A DNA stretch of 64,000 nt from Lachnospiraceae bacterium Marseille-Q4251 (GCA_018223435.1 JAGTTO010000001.1:3410001-3474000), one strand, 5' to 3'. Counted from the stretch's first letter, positions 53,673 through 62,602 are shown. Numbers and translations: made by a program. The notes: generated by a model from the sequence alone, not told the origin.

Positions 53673-54409
53673 TGAGCCGCGAACTTCTTGCAAGTCAAAA
53701 AAACAATGGCGGAATTTTATTAGACCCCCGGACAAAACTGGCGGTACTGATTACCATAGCTGTCTTTGTTTTAGGCGGTTCGTATGAAGGTATCATGCAG
53801 TATTACATCATCGTGTTGGCGGCGATCCCTCTGTTACTTTTGTCAGCAGCCAGAAAATGGAAAGGTGCTGTTTTCTATATCCTGATTTTCGGAGGCAGCC
53901 TGTGTCTGGAAATGTTCGGCCTGTCCCGATTGACCGGCGTAACAAACTACATCGCGGTAGCCGTCGTTGGTATTCTTCTGCGGTTCACCCCCAGCGTGGT
54001 CATGGGATATTTCGTGGTAACTACAACCACGGTCAGCGAATTTGTTGCGGCGATGGAACGGCTCCACCTGCCGCAGCAGATCACCATTCCTATGTCTGTG
54101 ATGTTTCGCTTCTTTCCCACGGTTGCGGAAGAATGGAGCGCTATTGGGGACGCCATGCGGATGCGTGGCGTCCGCTTTGGTGGTGGAAAAGTCGGTGCGA
54201 TTTTAGAGTATCGGATTGTCCCCATGATGATCTGCTCCGTCAAAATCGGAGAGGAACTGTCCCAGGCAGCCCTTACGCGGGGATTGGGAGGCCCGGTAAA
54301 ACGAACGAATATCTGTAAGCTGGGTTTTCATGTGCAGGATGTTATTTTCCTGCTGATCTGTCTGGGAGCATTTGCAGCGCAAATCTATGTGCTTGCCGTA
54401 AGGGGGTGA
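53672..54409 (+). CDS. ECF transporter transmembrane component T (dedicated)
   Basis: The 245-residue membrane protein starts at the last base of the preceding stop codon. It has the LDPRTKLAVLI start of EcfT proteins, five membrane segments, and the coupling motif IGDAMRMRGVRFGGG near the middle with a second, weaker AALTRGLGGP. This is a cassette-specific T component, separate from the housekeeping one at 39903. Confidence 0.9.
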   Translation: MSRELLASQKNNGGILLDPRTKLAVLITIAVFVLGGSYEGIMQYYIIVLAAIPLLLLSAARKWKGAVFYILIFGGSLCLEMFGLSRLTGVTNYIAVAVVGILLRFTPSVVMGYFVVTTTTVSEFVAAMERLHLPQQITIPMSVMFRFFPTVAEEWSAIGDAMRMRGVRFGGGKVGAILEYRIVPMMICSVKIGEELSQAALTRGLGGPVKRTNICKLGFHVQDVIFLLICLGAFAAQIYVLAVRG

Positions 54410-54414
54410 AGGAA

Positions 54415-55929
54415 ATGATTAAATGTCAAGATGTGTCCTTTTCTTATCCTGCCAGTACCCTTCCCGACAGTGAGAGGCAGGCCGGTGGCGCTTTGAAACA
54501 TATTTCCTGCACTATTGAGGACGGTTCTTTTGTCCTGCTCTGCGGGACTTCCGGCTGTGGGAAAACAACCATGACCCGGTTGTTTAACGGCTTGATCCCC
54601 CATTATCATGAGGGGACTTATACCGGCTCCGTCTATCTGGATGGAAAGGATACCCGTGACCTGTCACTGTTTGATATTTCTCTGAAAGTCGGTTCTGTAT
54701 TTCAAAATCCGCGTTCTCAGTTTTTCAATGTGGACACGACCAGCGAACTGGCTTTCGGCCCAGAGAATCACGGCATAGCGGAAGATCTTGTGCGTGACCG
54801 TGTAAAGCGTGTAGCTGCACAGCTAAAGTTGGAGCCGCTGCTTGATAGAAGTATTTTTTCTTTGTCCGGTGGTGAAAAGCAAAAAATCGCCTGCGGATCG
54901 GCAGCGGCGATTGACCCGGATATTTATGTGCTTGATGAGCCATCATCCAACCTTGACGCATACGCTATCGCTGATTTCCGACAGCTACTCTTTACTTTGA
55001 AATCGCAGGGAAAGACCATCATCATCTCTGAACATCGGTTGTATTATCTGTCCGGCCTCTTTGACCGTGTCCTGTACCTAAAAGATGGAGAAATCGAAGG
55101 TGATTATACAGCAGAGGAATTTTGCGGCCTGTCGGCAAGACAGCGCGATGATATGGGATTGCGCCCTCTTGATCTTGCGGGGCTTTCAGAAGTTGAAGGC
55201 ACGCCGCAGAGAATGAATGAGGCGGTTTGGACGATAAAGAATGTGTCCTTTGCCTATAAGCATGAGCCGGAAACCTTGCATATAACGGAAACCTCTTTCC
55301 CATTCGGCAGCGCCACGGCCATCATCGGACATAATGGTGCGGGAAAATCCACCTTTGCCCGGTGCCTCTGCGGGTTGGAAAAGCACTTCAAAGGAACGGT
55401 GCAGGATCAGAGCAAGAACTATTCCAGAAAAGAACGATTGAAACTCTGCTATATGGTCATGCAGGATGTAAACCACCAGCTCTTTACTGAAAGTGTTCTG
55501 GATGAAATTCTGCTCAGTATGAGAACCGAGGATAAGCAGATGGCAAGAGAAATCTTGCAGGAGATGGACTTGCTTTCCTTTGAGGACTGCCACCCGATGG
55601 GGCTGTCCGGCGGTCAAAAGCAGCGTGTGGCGGTTGCCTCTGCGATTGCTTCGGGACGGCCTCTGATTTTATTTGATGAACCGACCAGCGGCCTTGACCT
55701 ATTTCACATGAGGCAGGTCGCTAATGTTGTCAATCAAGTGGCAAATGCCGGAAGAACTGCGCTTGTGGTAACGCATGACCCGGAATTTATTCTATGCTGC
55801 TGCAATTATGTCCTTCACTTAGAAAACGGGCAAATTCAGGAAAGTTATTCCATAGAGGACAGCGATGGCCGAAAACGCCTGCTAAAGTTTTTCCTGAGTG
55901 ATATGAAGAAGGAGGTGTCCACAGAATGA
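54415..55929 (+). CDS. ECF-type ABC ATPase with two fused nucleotide-binding domains
   Basis: ATG 54415, nine bases after AAGGGGG, gives 504 residues; a GTG at 54406 is too close to that site. The first ATPase domain has GTSGCGKTT, LSGGEKQK and DIYVLDEPSSNLD, and the second has [17 protein letters not shown] and LILFDEPTSGLD. Double ATPases of this kind drive ECF S-T pairs. It overlaps the next gene by 4 bases. Confidence 0.92.
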   Translation: MIKCQDVSFSYPASTLPDSERQAGGALKHISCTIEDGSFVLLCGTSGCGKTTMTRLFNGLIPHYHEGTYTGSVYLDGKDTRDLSLFDISLKVGSVFQNPRSQFFNVDTTSELAFGPENHGIAEDLVRDRVKRVAAQLKLEPLLDRSIFSLSGGEKQKIACGSAAAIDPDIYVLDEPSSNLDAYAIADFRQLLFTLKSQGKTIIISEHRLYYLSGLFDRVLYLKDGEIEGDYTAEEFCGLSARQRDDMGLRPLDLAGLSEVEGTPQRMNEAVWTIKNVSFAYKHEPETLHITETSFPFGSATAIIGHNGAGKSTFARCLCGLEKHFKGTVQDQSKNYSRKERLKLCYMVMQDVNHQLFTESVLDEILLSMRTEDKQMAREILQEMDLLSFEDCHPMGLSGGQKQRVAVASAIASGRPLILFDEPTSGLDLFHMRQVANVVNQVANAGRTALVVTHDPEFILCCCNYVLHLENGQIQESYSIEDSDGRKRLLKFFLSDMKKEVSTE

Positions 55930-57671
55930 ATGAGGAAAAGAAAGAGTCGCCCATAGGCGTCTTATGGGGATGGGGCAAGCCCTATCATGGAAAATTCATC
56001 GGCAGTGTTATCCTTGCGGTATTAGGCGTGGCCTGCCAGATGGTGCCCTATTTCTGCGTGGCGCATATTGTCACAATGATGTTGTCTGGGGAACAGAATT
56101 TTTCCCGCTATGTGACTGCTGGTATTATTGCACTGTGCGGCTACTTTGGAAAGGTGCTGTTTTCCTGTCTTTCTACAACGATTTCCCACACAGCGACCTA
56201 TTACACGCTGCGCGATCTGCGGGAGAATATCACCGCAAAGCTGGCTCGCGTCCCGATGGGGACGATTTTAGATACTCCGTCCGGCCAGTATAAAACGACG
56301 ATTGTTGACCGGGTTGAAGGCATGGAATCGACCTTTGCGCACCTGATCCCGGAAATGACCGCAAATGTGCTGGTGCCTTTGGTGATTGTCGTATATCTGT
56401 TCGTTATGGACTGGCGCATGGCGCTCCTGTCCCTTGTTACGCTGGTGGTGGGCCTTGCTGTCATGTCCGCCGGTATGAAGAATTATCCCGTCAAATGGGA
56501 GGGCGCGGTTAAAGCGGGAAAGCAGATGGCAAACGCCATTGTAGAATACATCGGCGGGATTGAGGTGGTAAAAGCGTTCAGCCAGTCCGCCGGTTCCTAC
56601 AAAAAATATTCTGACGCGGTGAATTATAACGCCAACTATTATGTGGACTGGATGCGTGAAAACCAGAAAACCATGAGCGCCTACAACGCCATCCTGCCCT
56701 CAGTGCTAATTTGCGTGCTGCCCTGCGGTTTTGCATTCTGGCTCTCCGGCAGTCTGGAGCTTTCCACCTTCCTGTCCATTGTGATTTTCTCGCTGGGGCT
56801 GATTGGGCCGATTATTGCGGCCTTTACCTTTACGGACGATTTGGCTGTACTGGGGACAAATGTGGAAGAAATCAGCCAGCTTCTGAACGCCGAAGAACTG
56901 AACCATAAAGAAACGCCGATCAAGCTGGAAGATACCGGCATTTCTCTTAGGTCTGTGTCGTTTTCCTATGACGGGACAACAGAGGTTTTGCATGATGTGA
57001 ATCTCGCCATCCACCCCGGAACCATGACCGCCCTGGTAGGGCCGTCCGGCTCCGGCAAGTCTACGGTGGCAAAGCTGATTGCCGGGTATTGGGATGTTAC
57101 ATCCGGCAGCATTACCCTCGGCGGCCATGAGCTGAAGGATATGCCGCTGTCTGAAATTGCAGACCAGATTTCCTATGTATCTCAGGACAACTACCTGTTT
57201 AACCGCAGTATCCGGGAGAATATCCGCATGGGAAGACCCAGTGCCACGGACGCAGAGGTGGAGCAGGCAGCCAAACAAAGCGGCTGCGACGCCTTTATCC
57301 GCAAGCTGGATAATGGCTATGATACGGTTGTCGGCAGCGCCGGTTCCCATCTTTCCGGCGGTGAACGCCAGCGGATTGCCATCGCCCGCGCCATGCTGAA
57401 AAATGCGCCGGTTGTCATTTTGGACGAGGCAACTGCCTATATCGACCCAGAGAATGAGGCGCTGGTGCAGAAAGCCATTTCCACTTTAACTGTCGGCAAG
57501 ACCCTGATTGTGATCGCACACCGGCTGTCTACCATTGTTGGCGCAGATAACATCGTTGTGGTGAAGGATGGAACCATCCACGCACAGGGTACGCATGAGA
57601 AACTGCTGGAAACCTGCCCCCTCTACCGGGATATGTGGCAGGCGCACATCGGCGCGAAAGACCAGATGTAA
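55926..57671 (+). CDS. Exporter-fold ABC transporter subunit, YbtP/IrtA-like
   Basis: The 581-residue protein has six membrane segments (about 20-300) and an ATPase domain with GPSGSGKST, LSGGERQR and VVILDEATAYID. Subunits of this fold usually export, but YbtPQ and IrtAB import siderophores. The neighbours (AraC regulator, S component, DtxR-type gene) favour an uptake role here. It pairs with the next gene as a heterodimer. Confidence 0.88.
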   Translation: MNEEKKESPIGVLWGWGKPYHGKFIGSVILAVLGVACQMVPYFCVAHIVTMMLSGEQNFSRYVTAGIIALCGYFGKVLFSCLSTTISHTATYYTLRDLRENITAKLARVPMGTILDTPSGQYKTTIVDRVEGMESTFAHLIPEMTANVLVPLVIVVYLFVMDWRMALLSLVTLVVGLAVMSAGMKNYPVKWEGAVKAGKQMANAIVEYIGGIEVVKAFSQSAGSYKKYSDAVNYNANYYVDWMRENQKTMSAYNAILPSVLICVLPCGFAFWLSGSLELSTFLSIVIFSLGLIGPIIAAFTFTDDLAVLGTNVEEISQLLNAEELNHKETPIKLEDTGISLRSVSFSYDGTTEVLHDVNLAIHPGTMTALVGPSGSGKSTVAKLIAGYWDVTSGSITLGGHELKDMPLSEIADQISYVSQDNYLFNRSIRENIRMGRPSATDAEVEQAAKQSGCDAFIRKLDNGYDTVVGSAGSHLSGGERQRIAIARAMLKNAPVVILDEATAYIDPENEALVQKAISTLTVGKTLIVIAHRLSTIVGADNIVVVKDGTIHAQGTHEKLLETCPLYRDMWQAHIGAKDQM

Positions 57672-57685
57672 GGGGGTGTTGTCAG

Positions 57686-59422
57686 ATGTATGGAACATTG
57701 AAAAAAATCTTTGCTTTTGCAGGCAGCAAAAAGGGGCTTCTAAAAAAATCCCTGTTATTCTCATTCCTGTCCGGGCTGTTTTCAGCCATGCAGTTTGCCG
57801 CCCTCTTTGTAGTGATCGGCGCGTTAGTATCTGACAACCGGGATGGAAAGTTTATCTGCATTTCGCTGGGAATTATGGCCGTTTCCCTCATTGGGCGTAT
57901 CATCACGACCTATTTTTCCACGATGGAGCAGACGGAAACCGGCTATTGCATGGTGGCGGAAAAGCGTATCCACATCGGAGATCGGCTGCGCTACATCCCG
58001 ATGGGCTACTTCAACAAGAATAGTATCGGGAATATTACCGCCATTGTCACAACAACTTTGGGTGATGTAGAGAACTCAGCAGCCCGTGTCCTGGTGTCAG
58101 TGCTGGGCGGTTTTTTCAACTCGGTTGCCCTCGTCATTGTCCTGTTGGTATTTGACTGGCGGATCGGTCTTGTGGCCGCTGCCGGTGTCCTGATTTACCT
58201 TGCGGCGGCGGAACTGGCTCTTCGTAAATCTGCCGCGCTCAGCGGGGTGCGTCAGCACACACAGGAGTCCCTTGTAGAGTCCGTGTTGGAGTACATTCAG
58301 GGCATGGGGATTGTTAAAGCATTTGGTCTTGAACGGGACAGCACGCAGTCTATTGGCAGTGCAATTAAGGCGAGCTGCCGGGACAACCTGAAACTGACAA
58401 AGGCCAGTGTTCCCTATGATGCCATCAAACAGGTCGTTGTCCGGGTGTTCAGCGTCCTGCTGCTTTTGGCCTCGGTTTGGTTCTGGCTGGATGGCTCTCT
58501 GCCGCTGGCCTATAGCCTGATTTTGGTAATTGCTTCTTTCATGGTGTTCAACGATTTGGAGAACGCCGGGAATATGGCCTCTCTGCTGCAAATGCTGGCG
58601 GCCTCGATGGATACGGCAAACTCCATTGATGACACGCCGGTGATGGACGAGAAAGGCGCTGACATTACGCCGAAGTCCAGCGAGATCGTGTTTGACAAGG
58701 TGGATTTTTCCTACGCAGACCGCAAGATATTAGATCAGGTCAGCTTTACCATTCCCGAAAAAACGACTACGGCCATTGTCGGCCCTTCCGGGGCAGGAAA
58801 GACAACGATGTGCAACCTGATTGCCCGTTTTTGGGATGTGAATGCCGGGAAGATTACCATAGGCGGTACGGATGTACGGGATTTTAAGCTGGACAGCCTG
58901 ATGAAGAATATCTCGATGGTGTTCCAGAGCGTATACCTCTTTGCAGATACGATTGAGAACAATATCAAGTTTGGCTGCCCGGACGCCACCCATGAGCAGG
59001 TGGTTGAGGCGGCGAAGAAGGCTTGCTGCCATGACTTTATTTCTGCCCTGCCGGATGGCTATGACACTGTGATTGGCGAGGGCGGCGGCACTCTGTCCGG
59101 CGGCGAGGAACAGCGGATTTCAATCGCCCGCGCCATGCTGAAGGACGCACCTATCATCATTTTGGACGAGGCAACAAGCAGCGTTGACCCGGAGAATGAG
59201 GATGAATTGCAGCGGGCTATCGAGGCATTGACCCATGACAAGACCATCATCATGATTGCCCACCGTCTGAAAACCGTCCGCAACGCCGATCAAATCCTTG
59301 TACTGGACAACGCTCATATCGTCCAGCGCGGCACTCATGCGGAGCTGATCCAGCAAAAGGGCCTGTATGCCGATTTTGTATCGGCCAGACAGGAGGCCAT
59401 CGGCTGGAAGCTGGCTCAGTAA
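57686..59422 (+). CDS. Exporter-fold ABC transporter subunit, YbtQ/IrtB-like
   Basis: ATG 57686 after AAGGGGGTG gives 578 residues. Six membrane segments lie in the first 290 residues. The ATPase domain has GPSGAGKTT, LSGGEEQR and IIILDEATSSVD. It is the partner of the preceding subunit. The same order (regulator, S, T, double ATPase, two exporter-fold subunits, DtxR-type regulator) is known from siderophore-linked loci such as the equibactin region of Streptococcus equi. Confidence 0.88.
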   Translation: MYGTLKKIFAFAGSKKGLLKKSLLFSFLSGLFSAMQFAALFVVIGALVSDNRDGKFICISLGIMAVSLIGRIITTYFSTMEQTETGYCMVAEKRIHIGDRLRYIPMGYFNKNSIGNITAIVTTTLGDVENSAARVLVSVLGGFFNSVALVIVLLVFDWRIGLVAAAGVLIYLAAAELALRKSAALSGVRQHTQESLVESVLEYIQGMGIVKAFGLERDSTQSIGSAIKASCRDNLKLTKASVPYDAIKQVVVRVFSVLLLLASVWFWLDGSLPLAYSLILVIASFMVFNDLENAGNMASLLQMLAASMDTANSIDDTPVMDEKGADITPKSSEIVFDKVDFSYADRKILDQVSFTIPEKTTTAIVGPSGAGKTTMCNLIARFWDVNAGKITIGGTDVRDFKLDSLMKNISMVFQSVYLFADTIENNIKFGCPDATHEQVVEAAKKACCHDFISALPDGYDTVIGEGGGTLSGGEEQRISIARAMLKDAPIIILDEATSSVDPENEDELQRAIEALTHDKTIIMIAHRLKTVRNADQILVLDNAHIVQRGTHAELIQQKGLYADFVSARQEAIGWKLAQ

Positions 59423-59433
59423 AGGAGGTTCAG

Positions 59434-59804
59434 ATGAAACTTCATGCGTCCGGGAAGGACTACCTGGAAACCATCCTTGTTTTCCAAAGAAACTCGGTAT
59501 GGTGCGCTCCGTAGATGTGGCCCGGCACATGGAGGTCTCAAAGCCCAGCGTGTGCCATGCAGTGGCTACCTTGCGGGACGGCGGCTTTATTATGATGGAC
59601 GAAGATCACTTTCTCCATCTGGCCGATGTGGGCCGCGAGATAGCCGAAAAAATCTACGAGCGTCACTGCTTCTTTACCGAGCAGCTTATCACCGCAGGCG
59701 TTGACCCCAAAACTGCTGAGGCCGATGCCGGTCATATTGAACACATCATCAGCGATGAGAGTTTTGACCGGCTGAAAGAGGCAGCCGAACAAGAGCAAAA
59801 CTAA
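59434..59804 (+). pseudogene. DtxR/MntR-family metalloregulator, frameshifted
   Basis: The gene starts at 59434 after AAAGGAGG with MKLHASGKDYLETILV. It then loses the frame near 59490, where the expected Lys-Lys-Leu-Gly reads through a missing base and stops at about 59514. One frame over, the protein continues normally: VRSVDVARHMEVSKPSVCHA, VATLRDGGF, then YERHCFFTEQLITAGVDP and AEADAGHIEHIISDE, the metal-binding and dimer region, to 59804. The intact protein would have about 124 residues and lacks the SH3-like third domain. Either the repressor is inactive here or one base was missed. Confidence 0.85.
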
Positions 59805-59878
59805 AACCGAATAAGCAATCTAAGTGAGATATGTCAATTCCGATTTGTAGAATTCAAAAATTTAATATGAAATGTGAG

Positions 59879-59917
59879 ATAGAGCGTATGGAAATAGTCT
59901 ATACGTTCTATTTTTTT
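59879..59917 (+). terminator. Intrinsic terminator
   Basis: ATAGA plus CGTAT pairs with ATACG plus TCTAT, followed by a T-run, ending the iron-uptake cassette. Confidence 0.8.
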
Positions 59918-60043
59918 GCCTTTTTATGATAAATGATTAAGTAACTGGTTCTGTAAAACCGGAACCAGAATTAGCTGGATCCTAGACCGCACATAAAGCA
60001 TACGGCATCACAAGGGACCGACTACTATCGGAGGTAATCACAT

Positions 60044-60540
60044 ATGGCAAACCAGGATACAATAGATAAAGAGGTCAAGAAAAAGAGTCGTTAAAAAAGT
60101 GGAAGTTAAGATATATAAAATACCAATGATAGTTCTAAAGAACTATATATAATTCTTAAAACAGATATAGACAAAATGCAGGATTTGAAGATGTTAATCT
60201 ATCTGTGCAGCAAGAACGAAAGAAAGGAACATTTTCCATAAATTGTGATGAAAATATAACCGTGGTCGCTAACCGGGAAAATATTGAAGATAGAGAAGCG
60301 TTTGCAAGAGAACTTTTGCAGATGTACAAGGATAATTCTTTTCATTCGACAAAATTTTCCACAGACCATGGATATGCGACGAGCCTTGATATGTACATTT
60401 ATTTATGGAAAGAGAATATTGAAGAAGGAGAGTCGGTAATGACAGCCGAATATAGGCCTATAGAATACGGAAAGGACTATGACGTTGTCAATAATCCTGA
60501 TAAATTTCAACTATATATAGATGGACGAGAGATTGAGTAA
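60044..60540 (+). pseudogene. AT-rich uncharacterised gene with three single-base shifts
   Basis: A clear GGAGGTAATCAC ribosome site precedes ATG 60044 (MANQDTIDKEVKKKSR), but that frame stops after 16 codons. Allowing single-base gaps near 60090, 60125 and 60180, the DNA reads on as VKKVEVKIYKIP, NDSSKELYIILKTDIDK and AGFEDVNLSVQQERKKG, then enters the long open frame ending at 60540 (DKFQLYIDGREIE). The shifts fall in or next to A-rich stretches. No family is recognised. The gap 59918-60043 holds a CTGGTTC/GAACCAG hairpin and nothing else I can support. Confidence 0.55.
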
Positions 60541-60661
60541 GAATTTCCTGTAGGCAAACCTTTTATCAGATTTTCAAAGAAAGATTAAAGAATAACAACA
60601 CATAGTTTTTAATCACCCTCTGATATTCTGAAAAATTTTATAGGAAGGATCTATTATAAAA

Positions 60662-60689
60662 TTGACATAGGAATGCGGTAGAGTATAAT
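60662..60689 (+). promoter_or_regulatory. Promoter of oxidative-stress islet
   Basis: TTGACA (60662-60667) and TATAAT (60684-60689) have a 16-base spacer. The stretch ATTATAAAATT immediately upstream recurs at the rubredoxin promoter. Confidence 0.65.
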
Positions 60690-60723
60690 TACAATTGAAT
60701 ACACTGAAAAATGGAGGAATCAC

Positions 60724-60936
60724 ATGAAAGCACATAAATATTGGTCAGCAGGAGCATTAATCACAATGTTTGGGACTTTTTACACTGGATATAAAAAGCT
60801 AAAAACAAGTCACAAATACTTTGCTTTGAGTTCTATGCTATGTATGATAATGGCGATATATACAGGTCATAAAATGATCGCCGGGAATAGGAAAGAAAAG
60901 GTGAAAAAAGAGAAAGTTATAGAGAAGGAGGAATAA
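60724..60936 (+). CDS. Small membrane protein, DUF6219-like
   Basis: The 70-residue protein begins MKAHKYWSAGALITMFGTFY and has two hydrophobic segments (about 8-26 and 35-52), followed by a highly charged Lys/Glu tail. I associate this pattern with DUF6219 proteins, whose role is unknown. It is followed after three bases by the peroxidase gene, so it is the first gene of that operon. Low GC like its neighbours. Confidence 0.6.
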   Translation: MKAHKYWSAGALITMFGTFYTGYKKLKTSHKYFALSSMLCMIMAIYTGHKMIAGNRKEKVKKEKVIEKEE

Positions 60937-60939
60937 ATA

Positions 60940-61395
60940 ATGCTGGAAGTAGGAATTAAGGCGCCTGATTTTGAGCTGCCAGATCAAAATGGGAAAACAC
61001 ATAGATTATCAGATTATACAGGGAAAAAAGTAATATTATATTTCTATCCCAAGGATAATACTGCAGGATGTACGAAACAGGCATGTGGCTTTTCCGAGCG
61101 ATACCCTCAGTTTACTGAAAAAGGTGCAGTTATTCTTGGAGTCAGTAAGGATTCTGTACTCTCGCATAAGAGATTTGAGGAAAAATATGGATTGACATTT
61201 ACACTTTTAGCAGATCCAGAGCGGAAAGTTATTGAAGCTTATGATGTATGGAAAGAAAAGAAAAATTATGGTAAAGTCTCTATGGGAGTGGTAAGAACTA
61301 CATATCTTATCAATGAACAAGGAGTTATCATTAAAGCCAATGATAAAGTCAAAGCAGCAGATGATCCTGAAAATATGCTTAAGGAATTAGATTAA
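60940..61395 (+). CDS. bcp: Thiol peroxidase of the Bcp/AhpC-TSA family
   Basis: The 151-residue protein has the peroxiredoxin pattern PDFELPDQNGKTHRLSDYTG, then YFYPKDNTAGCTKQACGFSE, where the first Cys is the peroxidatic residue and the second, five residues later, is the resolving Cys of the Bcp subgroup. Later parts are ILGVSKDSVLSHKRFEEKY. It reduces hydrogen peroxide and organic peroxides using thioredoxin. Its stop overlaps the yaaA start by one base. Confidence 0.93.
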   Translation: MLEVGIKAPDFELPDQNGKTHRLSDYTGKKVILYFYPKDNTAGCTKQACGFSERYPQFTEKGAVILGVSKDSVLSHKRFEEKYGLTFTLLADPERKVIEAYDVWKEKKNYGKVSMGVVRTTYLINEQGVIIKANDKVKAADDPENMLKELD

Positions 61396-62156
61396 TGAAG
61401 ATAATATTATCCCCTGCTAAAAAGATGATTACAGATACCGACAGCATAACACCAGTTGGATTGCCTGAATTTATTGATAAAACAACAGAGATACAAAGGT
61501 GGTTGAAAAGTAAGTCAAAAGAAGAGTTGAAGACTATTTGGAAATGTAATGACAAAATTGCAGAACAGAACTTCAATAGATTGGAAAACATGGATCTTTA
61601 CCATTTACTTACTCCAGCTGTTTTATCATATGAAGGAATTGCTTTTCAATATATGGCTCCTTCCGTGTTTGAGGACAGTCAGTTCGAGTATGTACAAAAC
61701 CATTTGAGAATATTATCTGCATTTTATGGTGTCTTAAAACCAAGGGATGGTGTAACACCTTATCGTTTGGAAATGCAGGCGAAGGTTGGAATGGGAGAAA
61801 CAAAAAATCTGTATGAGTACTGGGGGGATTTGTTATATCGCTCGGTAATTGACAGTAGCAGGATTATAATTAATTTGGCTTCAAAAGAGTATTCTAAATC
61901 TATAGAAAAGTATCTGACATTGAAGGATAAGTATATTACAATTTCATTTTGCGAGCTATCAGGAGATAAACTGGTGACAAAAGGAACCTATGCGAAGATG
62001 GCTCGTGGTGAAATGGTTAGGTTCATGGCTGAAAACAGTATTGAAAATCCGGAGGATATTAAGGAATTTAAAAGACTTGGTTATGTGTTCAGACCGGATT
62101 TATCATCAGAAACTGAATATATTTTTGAACGCAAAATAGAAACAATGACTCGTTAA
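61395..62156 (+). CDS. yaaA: Peroxide stress protein YaaA (UPF0246)
   Basis: The 253-residue protein begins MKIILSPAKKM, the invariant YaaA start, and shows LLTPAVLSYEGIAFQYM, LRILSAFYGVLKPRDGVTPY, RLEM and GTYAKMARGEMVRFM. In Escherichia coli YaaA lowers free intracellular iron during peroxide stress and so limits Fenton damage. It is coupled with the peroxidase gene, which supports the same role here. Confidence 0.93.
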   Translation: MKIILSPAKKMITDTDSITPVGLPEFIDKTTEIQRWLKSKSKEELKTIWKCNDKIAEQNFNRLENMDLYHLLTPAVLSYEGIAFQYMAPSVFEDSQFEYVQNHLRILSAFYGVLKPRDGVTPYRLEMQAKVGMGETKNLYEYWGDLLYRSVIDSSRIIINLASKEYSKSIEKYLTLKDKYITISFCELSGDKLVTKGTYAKMARGEMVRFMAENSIENPEDIKEFKRLGYVFRPDLSSETEYIFERKIETMTR

Positions 62157-62188
62157 AAGTAGACTTATTGTGAGTACTAATTTTATAG

Positions 62189-62243
62189 TAATAATAATTA
62201 TTATTATAAAATTATTGACATTACTTGAATAAAAATATATAAT
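62189..62243 (+). promoter_or_regulatory. Rubredoxin promoter with AT palindrome
   Basis: A perfect 18-bp palindrome TAATAATAATTATTATTA (62189-62206) lies just ahead of TTGACA (62215-62220) and TATAAT (62238-62243, 17-base spacer). The palindrome resembles PerR/Fur-type AT-rich boxes, but its centre differs from the PerR consensus. Confidence 0.55.
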
Positions 62244-62318
62244 TCTTATTGGGAATAATTCCTATGGATATAACAGTAAAGAGCTATTTATTAATAATTG
62301 TACAAGGAGGAATCAATC

Positions 62319-62477
62319 ATGAAATATGTATGTGATGTTTGTGGATGGGAATATGATGAAGAGAAAGGTTATCCTGAAGGAGGTATTGCACCAGGAACAA
62401 AGTGGGAGGATGTTCCGGAAGATTTCGAATGTCCATTATGTAATGTTGGAAAAGATCAGTTTTCAGAAGTTGAATAG
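62319..62477 (+). CDS. Rubredoxin
   Basis: ATG 62319 after CAAGGAGG encodes 52 residues. The two iron-binding knuckles are [11 protein letters not shown] (Cys5, Cys8) and [11 protein letters not shown] (Cys38, Cys41), with the conserved [15 protein letters not shown] between them. It carries electrons to peroxide- and oxygen-reducing enzymes in anaerobes. The gene forms a functional group with the peroxidase and yaaA just upstream. Confidence 0.95.
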   Translation: MKYVCDVCGWEYDEEKGYPEGGIAPGTKWEDVPEDFECPLCNVGKDQFSEVE

Positions 62478-62503
62478 AAGTGTAATATTTTTCCAAGCAT
62501 GGA

Positions 62504-62552
62504 TAATCGGGTAGGAGGTAGATAAAATAATTATCTACCTTCTACCCGATTA
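62504..62552 (+). terminator. Long hairpin after rubredoxin
   Basis: TAATCGGGTAG plus GGTAGATAA pairs with TTATCTACC plus CTACCCGATTA. No T-run follows, but the stem is long and stable. Confidence 0.65.
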
Positions 62553-62602
62553 AACGGGCTGATATAGTTTGACCTCATTTGACCAAACGAGAGCCGTTTT
62601 CA
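62550..62602 (+). repeat. Right copy of 53-bp direct repeat
   Basis: It contains AAACGGGCTGATATAGTTTG and ACGAGAGCCGTTTTCA and is related to 47091-47143. It runs directly into the parA repeat, where the gene's missing 5' part would have been. Confidence 0.75.

Noticed and set aside
59944..59967. PreQ1 or other riboswitch around CTGGTTC/GAACCAG
   Set aside because: Only a single simple hairpin; the conserved bases of known aptamers are not there.
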